Notes: a model not told the origin generated them from the letters alone. Positions 7,612 to 17,819 are shown, counted from the stretch's first letter. The stretch is DNA of 64,000 bases from Sporocytophaga sp. (GCA_024707265.1 JANQAB010000010.1:682001-746000); one strand, 5' to 3'. Numbers and translations are program-made.

Positions 7612-9594
7612 ATGAAAATTTTCAACAAGGCACTAACGGCATTATTAGTTATTAGCTCATTAATTTTAGGAAAAACCAATGCTCAACCAGTTTTAATGAA
7701 AGTCATTCCAACCGGAAGTACAAACTTTACAACAACGGAAGGCAGATTATTTTTTACAAGTTCGGATTCACTCTGGACCTCTAATGGTACTGCTGCTTCA
7801 ACTTATTTTATTAAAAAAACAGGAGAACCATTTTTAAATGTTACCAATTTAAGATTAGGAACTTTTATTTACTTTACCACCCTTCAGGCCGATGGTAAAA
7901 CAGCCTTGTGGCGTACCAATGGAACTGGAGTTAATACTACTAAAATTGCATCCTATCCAACAATCAAGCCATTGATCGTATATAACGGAGCCTTATACTT
8001 AGGGATAGACGATGGTGTCAGTGGTTATGAACTATGGAGATTAAATCTGTCCAATGTCCTTAATATAGTAAAAGATATTAATCCTGGTCCAGGCGACGGT
8101 CTGGCCAACAATATAATCATATCTTCAGGGACCTTGTATTTCCCAGCGTTTGCAGGTCCCGGAGGATTTAACATATGGAAAAGCACAGGCTCCACTGCCA
8201 GTACTGTAATGGCTGTAGATCTTCCATTTACTGCATTTGGACTTGACCTGACAGATGTAAACGGGACAATCTTCTTTTCAAGAGAATATACCTCCGGCTT
8301 TATCAACTACGGTGAACTCTGGAAAAGCAATGGCACTACAGCAGGGACAAGTATTATTAAATCTTTGAGTGATGACTTTGTTACCTTTAGTTTCACCCAG
8401 CTTCTGAAATATAAGGATAAACTGTTTTTTTATTTAATAGAAAACACTGGTGTTGACTTTGTTTCTCTGTGGAGTAGCGATGGTTCTGTTGCAGGCACTG
8501 TAGAAATAAAACATAATATATTTATTGATATAGCTTTGAGTCCATTATTTATTACAAATAATACACTTGTTATGACAGCCAGCAGTTTGTTTCAGCTACC
8601 ATTGAAAAAATCTGATGGTACAACACCAGGTACTGTTGATTTTTATACTTTCTCAAGTTTCTTTTCCGGATCTGTCCTTGAGCCAACTGAAAAGCTCTTT
8701 TTCTTTACAGACAATGCAACTGTAGGCGGAGTTGAAACCTTTGATGAAATATGGCAATCTGATCTGACTACAGAAAACTCTAAATCATTAAGAGGATTAT
8801 TCGGAACTTCATTTGCAGGATCCAATAATATCAGGAATGCTGCAGGGAATGTATACTTTACAACTCGTCTGGCATTTTCATCTAATCCTGAAGAAAGGAA
8901 AATGAGATTATGGTTTTACAACCCTACAAAACCATCCTCCAACATACCATACTTTACCCTTGTAAATGCGTCGACCAATGAAGATATATCCTGGCTACAT
9001 AACGATGATTTTATATTCAAGCCAGATGCCCTCCAGATCAATGTTCGCTGGAATCCGGTGACAACACCAGGAAGTGTTGCTTTTCATTTAAACTCAATAC
9101 CATACAGAAGTGAGAATACAGCTCCATACTCTCTTGCAGGCGACACTGATGGTGATTATAATCCATGGTCTGTAACAACTGGTAACTACAACATCAGCGC
9201 AACACCTTATTCCCTACCCAACGGAACAGGGACTCCCGGGGCAGTCAGCAATATATTTGTTAATGTAGTCACAACCTCAGCATCTAGAAGCGCAGATACC
9301 GGGTATGATATTAATAATATTACAAGTCCTGAAGCTTCACAATTGGAAGCTTACCCCAATCCATCTTCAGACAATTTTTCTTTTACTATAATGAATAGTG
9401 AAAATGGAATTGCAATGGCAGAAATTTACAAAGCAGATGGAACGCTTGTTGAAAAATTATTTGAAACAAATATTGATGAAGGAGAAACTGTTCAGTTTAA
9501 CTGGAATGGATCGCTATATCTGCAAGGTGTTTATATATGCAAATACACTTCTGGTAAAAAGCAGTTCATCAAAAAAATTGTGCTTACAAAATAA
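7612..9594 (+). CDS. ELWxxDGT-repeat secreted protein with T9SS sorting domain
   Basis: A protein of 660 residues. A signal peptide (1-24) precedes a region of degenerate repeats of the ELWxxDGTxxGT type (for example GELWKSNGTTAGTS), spanning about residues 40-440 and probably forming a beta-propeller. A beta domain with the segment NTAPYSLAGDTDGDYNPW (about 498-520), recurrent in large secreted proteins, follows. A T9SS type A sorting domain ends the protein (about 580-660, beginning LEAYPNPSSDNF). Role is unknown; surface adhesion is plausible. A shorter paralog lies at 18.1-19.7 kb on the other strand, broken by an amber codon. Confidence 0.88.
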   Translation: MKIFNKALTALLVISSLILGKTNAQPVLMKVIPTGSTNFTTTEGRLFFTSSDSLWTSNGTAASTYFIKKTGEPFLNVTNLRLGTFIYFTTLQADGKTALWRTNGTGVNTTKIASYPTIKPLIVYNGALYLGIDDGVSGYELWRLNLSNVLNIVKDINPGPGDGLANNIIISSGTLYFPAFAGPGGFNIWKSTGSTASTVMAVDLPFTAFGLDLTDVNGTIFFSREYTSGFINYGELWKSNGTTAGTSIIKSLSDDFVTFSFTQLLKYKDKLFFYLIENTGVDFVSLWSSDGSVAGTVEIKHNIFIDIALSPLFITNNTLVMTASSLFQLPLKKSDGTTPGTVDFYTFSSFFSGSVLEPTEKLFFFTDNATVGGVETFDEIWQSDLTTENSKSLRGLFGTSFAGSNNIRNAAGNVYFTTRLAFSSNPEERKMRLWFYNPTKPSSNIPYFTLVNASTNEDISWLHNDDFIFKPDALQINVRWNPVTTPGSVAFHLNSIPYRSENTAPYSLAGDTDGDYNPWSVTTGNYNISATPYSLPNGTGTPGAVSNIFVNVVTTSASRSADTGYDINNITSPEASQLEAYPNPSSDNFSFTIMNSENGIAMAEIYKADGTLVEKLFETNIDEGETVQFNWNGSLYLQGVYICKYTSGKKQFIKKIVLTK

Positions 9595-9603
9595 AATGTA
9601 TGA

Positions 9604-9637
9604 AACAGCAAAGCTTCCTATTGGAAGCTTTGCTGTT
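9604..9637. terminator. Bidirectional intrinsic terminator
   Basis: A 15-bp perfect stem (9604-9618 with 9623-9637) with a 4-base loop lies between the convergent ELW-repeat gene and the small gene after mrdA. There is no long U-run on either side, but stem length and position support termination. Confidence 0.75.
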
Positions 9638-9643
9638 ATCTGA

Positions 9644-9841
9644 TTACAAAAATTTAGTTCTGTCGTTTTTTCTCTTCTCATCCATTTTTTTAAAGAGATC
9701 ATCATCCGTTATATTATCTGATTTTGTATTCGCTTCCTTTTGAAGGTAATCCATATATATATCTAAAGCTTTAAGCTGTTCTTCCGACAATGACTCAATT
9801 TTCCTGAACAACATTTCTTTTAACCTATCCTTTTCTTTCAT
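9644..9841 (-). CDS. Small acidic/basic helical protein downstream of PBP2
   Basis: A 65-residue, highly charged, probably all-helical protein, with a middle segment SLSEEQLKALDIYMDYLQKEA like the leucine-spaced helices of small DNA-associated or toxin-antitoxin-type proteins. I cannot name a family. It starts 15 bases after the stop of the PBP2 gene on the same strand, so the two are probably cotranscribed. No signal peptide is seen. Confidence 0.6.
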   Translation of the reverse strand: MKEKDRLKEMLFRKIESLSEEQLKALDIYMDYLQKEANTKSDNITDDDLFKKMDEKRKNDRTKFL

Positions 9842-9856
9842 TGTAATATCAGGTTG

Positions 9857-11779
9857 TTAATTCTGCTTATTGACTTCTTTTGATTTATTATGATCTTTTG
9901 CATAAACCTCTATTGATCTTTTAACAGGTTTCGGTTCGTAAAATCGTTTTTCAAGTATCTTTTTTTCCAGTGGTCCCCTGGTAATTGTATCTGTCAGATA
10001 TTTTTCAATCATAAGACTGGCTATTGGTGCTGCCCATGCACCTCCCCATCCAGCATTTTCAACAAAAACTGCAATGGCTATCTTCGGATTTTCTTTTGGA
10101 GCATAAGCAATAAAAACAGAATGGTCTTCTCCATGCGGATTCTGAACGGTACCTGTTTTTCCACAAATCGAGATTCCCTTGATTTTAGATGCCGCTGCAG
10201 TTCCCGAACTGACAACCTTCTCCATTCCATCCGCAATTATATCAAAATATTTTGAATCAATTCCTGTATAATGCTTCTCTTTATACTTTTCAGAGACTTT
10301 ATGATCTTCCCCTATCCCTTTAACAAAATGAGGAGCAATGTAATATCCTTTATTAGCAAGACATGCAGCGAAATTAGCCATTTGCAGAGGAACCATACCT
10401 ATCTCACCCTGACCTATACTAAGGGAGTAGATGGTTGAAAATTTCCAGCGACGGTGTCCATAAATTTTATCATAAAAAGTATTGCTCGGGATAGATCCTG
10501 CTTTTTCATTGGGAATGTCAACGCCTAACTTTTGTCCGAACCCGAAATTTCTGATTAAGTGATACCATTCATCATAACCAACTTCAGTGTCTTTAAATTT
10601 ATCCGGAAACTTATCCTGATTGATAATTTTTTTGAATACCTGATAATAATAAGGGTTACAGGAATGCTGTATGGATGCCCTCAGATCGAGAGGTGAAGCA
10701 TGATTATGGCAATTGACCATATCTTTATTACATGGGAATAAAGTATGTTCATTGATTACGCCCAACTGAAGTCCTATAAGTGCCTGAGCAATTTTAAATA
10801 TAGATCCTGGAGGATACTTTGCCATCAAAGGTCTGTTGAACAAAGGCTTTAATGTATCCTTCTGCAAAGCAAAAGCATTTTTTGCAAACTTTCTTCCTGC
10901 AAGCATATTCGGGTCATAAGTCGGAGCGGAAACGAAAGCAAGAATTTCTCCTGAAGAAGGTTCAATCGCAACGATTCCTCCTTTCTTATAAGCAATAAGC
11001 TTTTCCGCATAGGCCTGCAGATCACCATCAATAGAAGTGTAAAGGTCTTGACCGGGAACAGGTATGGTATCATACTTTCCATTTAACAACGAGCCTTTCT
11101 CTGCACCTTTTACGTCAACCATCATGTACTTAACCCCTCTTCTGCCCCGTAATTCTTCCTCATAGAAGGATTCAAGTCCGCTGATACCCAGATAATCTCC
11201 CTTAGAATAATAATTTTCCTTTTGGCCCTCCAGTTGCTTTTTACTGATTTCACCTATATATCCAAGGGCACTAGCCATAATACGCTGTTCATAATTTCTG
11301 ATGATCCTGGTCTGGGTATATAAGCCCTTGTAATCCACCAGAACATCCTCGATCCTTCCAAGGTCATTAAACGAGAGTTGTTTAATCAAAGCGGTAGGAC
11401 GTGACCATGCCTTATCTTTTCTGATTTCTTTGATAACCTTGTTTAGGTCTTCTTTCGTCATATGTAACTTACGACAAAACTCAGTGGTGTCCTGAATTTT
11501 GGTTTCTTTCAGAACAATCATAAGATCAAACACTGTAGTATTAGTTACAAGAGGCTTTCCATCCCTTGCATAAATTACACCCCTCGGAGCATAATCTATC
11601 ATTCTTCTTGTTGCATTACGCTGAGCCAATTCCTTATAGTCTGAACTGGCTACCTGAAGTAAAAAAAGGCGTATGATAAATATTGCCGCTACAACTATAA
11701 AGATCCCTTGTACTACGAATTTTCTTTCCATATTCCCAATAATCCTATTGAAAGGACTATTAGGGAAGTTTAGTTCCAT
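9857..11779 (-). CDS. mrdA: Penicillin-binding protein 2 (peptidoglycan D,D-transpeptidase)
   Basis: A protein of 640 residues with an N-terminal cytoplasmic tail and one membrane anchor (about 22-43), a PBP dimerisation region (about 60-245) and the transpeptidase domain (about 265-600). The active-site motifs are all present: SIFK (Ser326, Lys329), SCN (373-375) and KTGT (541-544). PBP2 crosslinks peptidoglycan for rod elongation together with RodA and MreBCD. None of mreB, mreC, mreD or rodA is adjacent, which is unusual because mrdA and rodA are often linked. The start at 11779 follows an A/T-rich leader. Confidence 0.93.
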   Translation of the reverse strand: MELNFPNSPFNRIIGNMERKFVVQGIFIVVAAIFIIRLFLLQVASSDYKELAQRNATRRMIDYAPRGVIYARDGKPLVTNTTVFDLMIVLKETKIQDTTEFCRKLHMTKEDLNKVIKEIRKDKAWSRPTALIKQLSFNDLGRIEDVLVDYKGLYTQTRIIRNYEQRIMASALGYIGEISKKQLEGQKENYYSKGDYLGISGLESFYEEELRGRRGVKYMMVDVKGAEKGSLLNGKYDTIPVPGQDLYTSIDGDLQAYAEKLIAYKKGGIVAIEPSSGEILAFVSAPTYDPNMLAGRKFAKNAFALQKDTLKPLFNRPLMAKYPPGSIFKIAQALIGLQLGVINEHTLFPCNKDMVNCHNHASPLDLRASIQHSCNPYYYQVFKKIINQDKFPDKFKDTEVGYDEWYHLIRNFGFGQKLGVDIPNEKAGSIPSNTFYDKIYGHRRWKFSTIYSLSIGQGEIGMVPLQMANFAACLANKGYYIAPHFVKGIGEDHKVSEKYKEKHYTGIDSKYFDIIADGMEKVVSSGTAAASKIKGISICGKTGTVQNPHGEDHSVFIAYAPKENPKIAIAVFVENAGWGGAWAAPIASLMIEKYLTDTITRGPLEKKILEKRFYEPKPVKRSIEVYAKDHNKSKEVNKQN

Positions 11780-12046
11780 AATGTCCTTTTTTTTCAGTTA
11801 TGGAAAAAAAAATATATTATCTAAAGATGGAACTTTTTTGATTTGAGCTAAGACAATATTGTATTGATTATAATCAATATTATTATAAAAATGAACTTTT
11901 CGACATCCACATTTTTCAGAAAATCCTTAATTAAATAAGAACGGATTTCAACGGAGAAGACAAACTTAAGTACTGCCCAACATCAACCAAAAAATTAAAA
12001 TTAGTCTGCTCTGGATACAAATTGAAAAGAAGCATTAGTAGTTGCT

Positions 12047-12412
12047 TTACTTACTATTATTTCTATTCTTATAGGTTAAAAATGTCATAATAACTCCAAG
12101 TTCTTCTTCTGTGACATTAGTATCCGTTAATGTTTCTGAGTGCTTTGCATTTGTAATACGAAGCTCATATCCTTTTAGCTGCTCGGGAGTAAAATCCGGA
12201 ATCACCATTCTTCCCTTCACTTTTGTATTGTGGCAACCTGCACAATTAATATTGTAAAGTATTTTACCTTTTTCACATCTGGAAAGATATTCCTGCTTGA
12301 CATGAGGCAACATAGCTTCTGGCAAATTATAAGTTACATTATTGTGAGTTATACATTGCACGAAACAAGCAGCGAACAATATTCCAATCATTCCAATAAA
12401 ATAAAAATTCAT
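12047..12412 (-). CDS. Small c-type cytochrome
   Basis: A protein of 121 residues with an N-terminal hydrophobic export segment containing cysteines (FAACFVQC, 13-20), so it could be a lipoprotein. It has one CAGCH haem-binding motif (57-61), and a methionine such as Met68 or one near the C-terminus could be the axial ligand. It starts 11 bases after the stop of the di-heme peroxidase gene and is surely cotranscribed with it. It is a good candidate for that enzyme's electron donor in the periplasm. Confidence 0.85.
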   Translation of the reverse strand: MNFYFIGMIGILFAACFVQCITHNNVTYNLPEAMLPHVKQEYLSRCEKGKILYNINCAGCHNTKVKGRMVIPDFTPEQLKGYELRITNAKHSETLTDTNVTEEELGVIMTFLTYKNRNNSK

Positions 12413-12423
12413 AACCGTGTAAA

Positions 12424-14352
12424 TTAGTATTCTCCTCCTACCTTTCTATTATTCAACCCGCTTACTTTTGATTGTGGCAAACTTTCAGGGGCTTTCTCAA
12501 ACTGGATCTTTTCATCCAAAGAAAAAACAAATGCTATTATCTTATTCTTTTCAGCATCAGTTAAATGAAGGGAATCTGATGACAAAGTTTGATTTGACAC
12601 ATCTAATCCTCTGCCAATTCCCCCTCCTGCATCATAGAAATCTATAACTTCTCTTAAACTCTTAAATACACCATTATGCATATATGGACTAGTGTGTGCC
12701 GCATTTCTAATACTTCCCGTTCTAAATGCATTATGCAATTCATTGACAGAATGAACTTCAGACCTACCCTTATCTAAACTAAGATTCATAGAATTGGATG
12801 CATCAGGAACTCCAAGAACTTCAAACTCAGAATTAGTATATGGAGGTTTAACACCATTGAATATTGGAACAAAATGGCATGTTGCACATTGCGCTTTACT
12901 CATAAATAAATTAAAGCCTTGTTTGGCAGATGAAGGAAGAAAATTATCCTCATTCATTGCTTCATCAAATGGAGAATAGTATTTGCTAAACTTGCTGTAA
13001 TAGAAAGTAAGGGCTGAAATAATATGATCAAATGTAATTTCCTTTTCCTGGGGAGTATATTTTAAAAGTGAAGCAAAGGCATTTTTGTATTCCTTACAGC
13101 TCAATACTTTTTGCATAACCTCTTTCTCATTACTTCCAAGCTCGTGAGGATTTTCAACAACTCCTTTAGTCTGATGCTGAAGAGAAATATGTTTACCATC
13201 CAACATGATGAGGTGGTTATGCTCCACGTTAATAAGTGAAGGAGAGTTTCTTTTCAAAGATGTTTTCCTGTCAAACTGAAGAGATGTGGTAAGAACAGTA
13301 TCCGTAAAATACTCTGTTGGTTTATGACATGAAGCACAGCTTCTGAGGTTGTTTCCGGATAAAATAGGATCATAAAACAAAAGTTTTCCTAACCTGTCAA
13401 TTTCCTTTAATGCTTCTACTTCTTTTACTCTCAAAAAAACGCCTTTAGGATTTTGTCCTATATAAAGCGATTTACTGAAAATAGAATTGCAATTTTTATT
13501 CAGAGAATAATCCATATAACTTTTAGATATCACTTGATAATTTCGGATATAGCCCTGATTCATTGCAAACAAAGGATTTACATATACTTTCAAAAAGGTA
13601 AAATGATCAAATTCACTATAATTGGATGACTGCCTTACCGAGAATTCAATCATTCTGTCAAACAGAGAGAGATACTTTTCATCAAGTGGAGTTTCCGGAA
13701 AACTTTCTACAAATGATGTGTTAATTTTTTTTACCTCCCTAAGCATCATTCTTAGCTCTGGAATTACCAGAGAAGTATCAGGACATTCAAATCCTGTTGT
13801 ATAAATCGTGGAAAGATTTAATAGGAATAGTCTGTTGCAGAGAAAGAAATGATGATAAGATTTTAAACCATTAGAGATTGAATCAGCAGAATAAACGAAA
13901 GAAGCACTTTGAGATAGCAGAATTAAGTTTAACAACGAATCCTTTTCTAAATTGGGTTCCTCTAAATACATAGCTGCCAGAGTTAAGCCTGCACCTTCCC
14001 TTTTATATGGTTTTTCAAATTTTTCAAACACCTCTGTTTCCCATTCAACAGGAAGAGGTCCGTTAATCTTTTTATATGAAATTGGCTCAAGATAACGAAG
14101 CCAGAAATCCAACTTCTTTAAATATATCCGACAGGTGTTAATCTTATGTTTTACTTTATCAAGACTGGCATGTGAGTAAAGATCAGTATTTTGTATTAAG
14201 TCCAATAGTTCTGATTGTTCCCGATTAAATTCGAATAGTCTGTGATGGTATCCTGAATTATAATCTGACTCATTCAACAGGCAGGTTTTAAAAGAGATGC
14301 TGATAAAAGCAATAAAGGATAAGAAAAGCAGGAACAGGTAGTTTTTATTCAT
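12424..14352 (-). CDS. Di-heme cytochrome c peroxidase with an extra helical N-terminal domain
   Basis: A protein of 642 residues. After an export signal (about 1-22) comes a helical domain of about 270 residues rich in Leu/Phe/Tyr; its NGPLPVEWE and KREGAGLTLAAMYLEEP segments recall imelysin-like domains (inference). The C-terminal half (about 300-630) is a MauG/CcpA-type di-heme peroxidase with CASCH (339-343) and CATCH (489-493). The family reduces peroxide or oxidises other substrates in the periplasm using cytochrome electrons. It is followed at once by a small cytochrome c gene. Confidence 0.85.
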   Translation of the reverse strand: MNKNYLFLLFLSFIAFISISFKTCLLNESDYNSGYHHRLFEFNREQSELLDLIQNTDLYSHASLDKVKHKINTCRIYLKKLDFWLRYLEPISYKKINGPLPVEWETEVFEKFEKPYKREGAGLTLAAMYLEEPNLEKDSLLNLILLSQSASFVYSADSISNGLKSYHHFFLCNRLFLLNLSTIYTTGFECPDTSLVIPELRMMLREVKKINTSFVESFPETPLDEKYLSLFDRMIEFSVRQSSNYSEFDHFTFLKVYVNPLFAMNQGYIRNYQVISKSYMDYSLNKNCNSIFSKSLYIGQNPKGVFLRVKEVEALKEIDRLGKLLFYDPILSGNNLRSCASCHKPTEYFTDTVLTTSLQFDRKTSLKRNSPSLINVEHNHLIMLDGKHISLQHQTKGVVENPHELGSNEKEVMQKVLSCKEYKNAFASLLKYTPQEKEITFDHIISALTFYYSKFSKYYSPFDEAMNEDNFLPSSAKQGFNLFMSKAQCATCHFVPIFNGVKPPYTNSEFEVLGVPDASNSMNLSLDKGRSEVHSVNELHNAFRTGSIRNAAHTSPYMHNGVFKSLREVIDFYDAGGGIGRGLDVSNQTLSSDSLHLTDAEKNKIIAFVFSLDEKIQFEKAPESLPQSKVSGLNNRKVGGEY

Positions 14353-14385
14353 TATATACTAAAATTTTTATTCATACAAAATAAA

Positions 14386-14411
14386 AATGGAGATCACCAA
14401 GGACCTCCATT
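14386..14411 (-). terminator. Terminator of the phosphatase-fusion gene
   Basis: A 7-bp stem extended by two pairs past one mismatch (14386-14395 with 14402-14411), followed on the minus strand by TTTTTATTTT. It lies 14 bases after the stop codon at 14425 and separates this gene from the peroxidase operon. Confidence 0.6.
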
Positions 14412-14424
14412 CAACTAGTCTGTA

Positions 14425-17400
14425 TTAGTGAGTCACAACCGCTTTTACGCTTTTTGTGCCACTTGCAGAAGATAACTTGACAACATAAATACCATTTTGT
14501 AAAGCTGATGTAGAAAGAGCTACTTCATTCTTTCCGGCTGCTAATTCCTTTTCTATAACAGGAGTTACAAGAGCACCTTTTGAATTGAAAACAGAGATGG
14601 TTACATGCTCCGCTTTTTCCATTGTAATCGCAACTGTAGCGAAATCACCAGCAGGATTAGGGAATATCTGAATTCCAGTAGCAGAAAGAGATCCTGAAGA
14701 GAATATACCTGTTACATCTCCGGGAGATGTAGAAAGACCTGTTAAAGCGATTTCTACTCTTGATTCATCAAAGTCATTATTCTCAATTGTCATTATTGCC
14801 TCGTAAAGGCCGTCAGCAAGCGGAGCAAATGTAACACCAAGAGTCTGAGATTCACCTGCAGCGATGCTAACTGGGAAGATCAATGATTCCTCAAGGGCAA
14901 AATCAGTGCCGGAAAAATTGATTGCCTTAATTTTCAAAGCACCAGGGCCTGCATTAGAGATTATAACATTTTGAGTAATTGTTTTTCCAGTTGTAATTGT
15001 ACCAAAGTTATTATCGGCTGTTACAGAGATTTCAGGGTTAGCATTGTAAGAATCAGGATTAAACAAAGCCAGCAATTGACCACCTTCTACTACTTCTCCA
15101 GGGATAGAATAATGTGCCTGATCAGCAGTTAAGAACATTCCTGGACCAAGTATTTCCTGCATATCCAGAATACCTGTTGCTTCCTCATCTTGTGTAAGAA
15201 AATTAGCACCGCCATTAAGGAAACGAGTACGATCATGTTCTGCAACTGTTGTTAATACATCTGTATCAATATCGTACTGCAAAACTCTGCCGATATGAGC
15301 ATTACCTCCAACATCTTCAACAAGTAGAATATGTCCATACTGATCTATAGCCAGGTTATCCAACATCTTCTGACCTTCTGTTCCATCAAGCACAGCTTCA
15401 ATTGTCCCTCCAGTTTCAGGGTTATTGATATCAGAGAAACGTAGTCTCCATAAACGGCTTGGACTTGCAAAAGCATTTGTCGTTACGAAATAGAAATCAT
15501 TAAGATTAGAAGGATCCCAAGCGCCATCTTCAGGACGCAGAAAGTTGGTCACACCAAGGTTATTACTGTTCGTATTGATCTCAGCTCCTGTCGAATTTTT
15601 AACATCTCCAAGATCAACTAATGTAAATCCTGTGCCAGCAACGGGAAGATTTGTATTGGTTTCATTCAACATACCTGTTACTGATATACCATATAGTTTT
15701 CCATTAGTCAATCCGGCCTTTTCAACATCAGATCCTGATTCTGTTTTATTTCCTATATAAACATATACCTGGCCTGGAGTAGAATCGTCCATACCTACTA
15801 CAACTGTCTTATCACCTTCAACAGGCCTTGCAGTTAAATTTTCCCAGGAAGCTTTACCTAATGCCGGAAGTTCATAAGATGTTCCTGCAGCAGCCCCCGA
15901 AGCAATGTGAGCAAACACACGACCTTCGTTACCACTTTCTTCACCATTCATAAAAATACGGGCATGTGTTCCCATACCTGTTTGGGCATTGTAAAAAGCA
16001 GAAACAACCGGAAGATCTGCGGAGCAAAACCGAGCAAATGCTGCAGAAGATGAAGGGCTTGAACTGTTATAAGTCGTATAACCTGATCCATTCCACAGAT
16101 TCACATTCTGAATCAAATCGCTACCACTTATTACAGACAAGTCTGATTTTTGAATAACCCATTTAGAAATAAAAGCTCCTTTTGATCCATGAGCTCTTGT
16201 AACACCTGCTGTATTACCAAACTCGTGATTCATTAACAGTGTAAATGTGCCATCATTATTATCAAAAGCTCCTAACCCATCAGGAATACCGCACATTTTA
16301 TACCCATCAACTACATCGTTTGTGGTAAGAATAGAAGTTAATTTGACACCAGGAGTAACAGGGACCAGATAAGGTGTAGTTGAAGTACTTATACCTGTTG
16401 TACCTTCAGCCAAAGCAGAGACCAATGGTAGATAGTTAGAAATTTTGTTAGCGCCTTTCAAACCAAAAACGAACATATGACTAAGATTGCCGGTTGCAGT
16501 CGCAACACCATCTGCATTTAAAGAAGTTTGTCCATAGTCGTTATCATTACAAAGAACAACAGTACTATCATTAACAATAGCTAAGCCCTCTGCCTTATCC
16601 AAAGATGCAGGCCATCCGTTAGCTACTAAATCAAGGAATATAGTTCTTCTAACAGGGACAATACCATTGGCAGCTAAGCCATCTCCATCCACCAATTCCT
16701 CCAATGTTTTACCATTGTATAATTCAGAAGTTACTGGTGTTGCTTCGCTGATGTCTATTTTATAAACTTTTTTGCTATCTGAAGTTCCTCTAATACCAAC
16801 CTCAATGATTAAGAATTCATTGCTGTTTATAGCTGCCATATCACCTATCTTCCAATCTTTCAATCTCACCTGATTTGCCCCTGAACCGATCACACCTTCG
16901 TTTACATATGCAAACATTCTGGTGGCATTCGTTTCCGGATCAATTTCTAAAATCCTATGGATTCTGGAAGCATCACCTGCTGCAGTAGTTGGATATAATA
17001 TCGGACTTTGTATAATTGCATATATCTTACCATTTGGGGTAATGGAGATACCCTCAAAGCCACGGTTATTCTTACGATACTTAAATACAGTATCGATAGC
17101 TACATCTTCAGGTTGAGCACCAGGAAGTTTTGCATAAGGGGTAAATCTCTTCACTACAACACCGTTTCTATTTAGTTTCCATATAGTAGGTCCACCTTCT
17201 TCGCAAATCCAGAAGTTGCCTTCTTTATCTACCACTATACCTTCAGAGTCAATACCCCATATATCTTTCGCAACTGTTTTAGCTGCAAAGTTTGTACAGG
17301 CAAGGACAGTATCTGTACTATTCAATTCAGCTTCAGTACTTCCGAACCCTGCAGGATTGAGCAGACCTGTCGCTGTAGTTCCGTTAGGGCGCTTTATTGA

Positions 17401-17760
17401 TATTGACTGTAAGATTTGAATAGAATCACCATTCACTCTTATTCTATGAATTTTTGGAGCATAAGATGGGAAAGCATACATCTTATCATAAGTAGGACGA
17501 CATTCTGCTGGATTGGCGTTAGCGCAATCAACATTTACGCCTCTGTCAGAAACAGTCCAGAATTCTTTTCCATTAGTATTTGCGATCGGATATAAACCTG
17601 AGAATCCGGCTTCGCGAAAATCAATACTCTGGAAGGTCCCGATAGCAGCAGACTTGTTATTCACATAATCATGCAGCAATGTAACCTGTGCTTTGCTTAA
17701 AGATGGTGTAAGCAAACCCGCAGCAATACTTAAAAATGCAGTACTTAATCTTAGTTTCAT
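14425..17760 (-). CDS. Fusion of phytase-like esterase and PhoX-like (DUF839) domains with T9SS sorting domain
   Basis: A protein of 1111 residues. A signal peptide (1-25) precedes an esterase-like-activity-of-phytase domain (about 30-440; it holds TVSDRGVN, DSEGIVVDKEGNFWICEEGG and NRGFEGISITPNG). A second beta-propeller-like region (about 445-935) resembles the DUF839/PhoX alkaline phosphatase family (for example LMNHEFGN and the RPEDGAWDPSN segment). A choice-of-anchor type Ig domain (about 945-1030) and a T9SS type A sorting domain (about 1040-1111, FPNPAGDF) follow. PhoX enzymes release phosphate from organic esters using Fe/Ca. Pho-box-like repeats upstream support a role in phosphate scavenging. 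Substrates are unproven. Confidence 0.85.
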   Translation of the reverse strand: MKLRLSTAFLSIAAGLLTPSLSKAQVTLLHDYVNNKSAAIGTFQSIDFREAGFSGLYPIANTNGKEFWTVSDRGVNVDCANANPAECRPTYDKMYAFPSYAPKIHRIRVNGDSIQILQSISIKRPNGTTATGLLNPAGFGSTEAELNSTDTVLACTNFAAKTVAKDIWGIDSEGIVVDKEGNFWICEEGGPTIWKLNRNGVVVKRFTPYAKLPGAQPEDVAIDTVFKYRKNNRGFEGISITPNGKIYAIIQSPILYPTTAAGDASRIHRILEIDPETNATRMFAYVNEGVIGSGANQVRLKDWKIGDMAAINSNEFLIIEVGIRGTSDSKKVYKIDISEATPVTSELYNGKTLEELVDGDGLAANGIVPVRRTIFLDLVANGWPASLDKAEGLAIVNDSTVVLCNDNDYGQTSLNADGVATATGNLSHMFVFGLKGANKISNYLPLVSALAEGTTGISTSTTPYLVPVTPGVKLTSILTTNDVVDGYKMCGIPDGLGAFDNNDGTFTLLMNHEFGNTAGVTRAHGSKGAFISKWVIQKSDLSVISGSDLIQNVNLWNGSGYTTYNSSSPSSSAAFARFCSADLPVVSAFYNAQTGMGTHARIFMNGEESGNEGRVFAHIASGAAAGTSYELPALGKASWENLTARPVEGDKTVVVGMDDSTPGQVYVYIGNKTESGSDVEKAGLTNGKLYGISVTGMLNETNTNLPVAGTGFTLVDLGDVKNSTGAEINTNSNNLGVTNFLRPEDGAWDPSNLNDFYFVTTNAFASPSRLWRLRFSDINNPETGGTIEAVLDGTEGQKMLDNLAIDQYGHILLVEDVGGNAHIGRVLQYDIDTDVLTTVAEHDRTRFLNGGANFLTQDEEATGILDMQEILGPGMFLTADQAHYSIPGEVVEGGQLLALFNPDSYNANPEISVTADNNFGTITTGKTITQNVIISNAGPGALKIKAINFSGTDFALEESLIFPVSIAAGESQTLGVTFAPLADGLYEAIMTIENNDFDESRVEIALTGLSTSPGDVTGIFSSGSLSATGIQIFPNPAGDFATVAITMEKAEHVTISVFNSKGALVTPVIEKELAAGKNEVALSTSALQNGIYVVKLSSASGTKSVKAVVTH

Positions 17761-17819
17761 TGTTTTGTTAAGTTTTGATGCGGTAAAACTACTTGCCCTA
17801 GGTTAACTTATTGTCTGAG

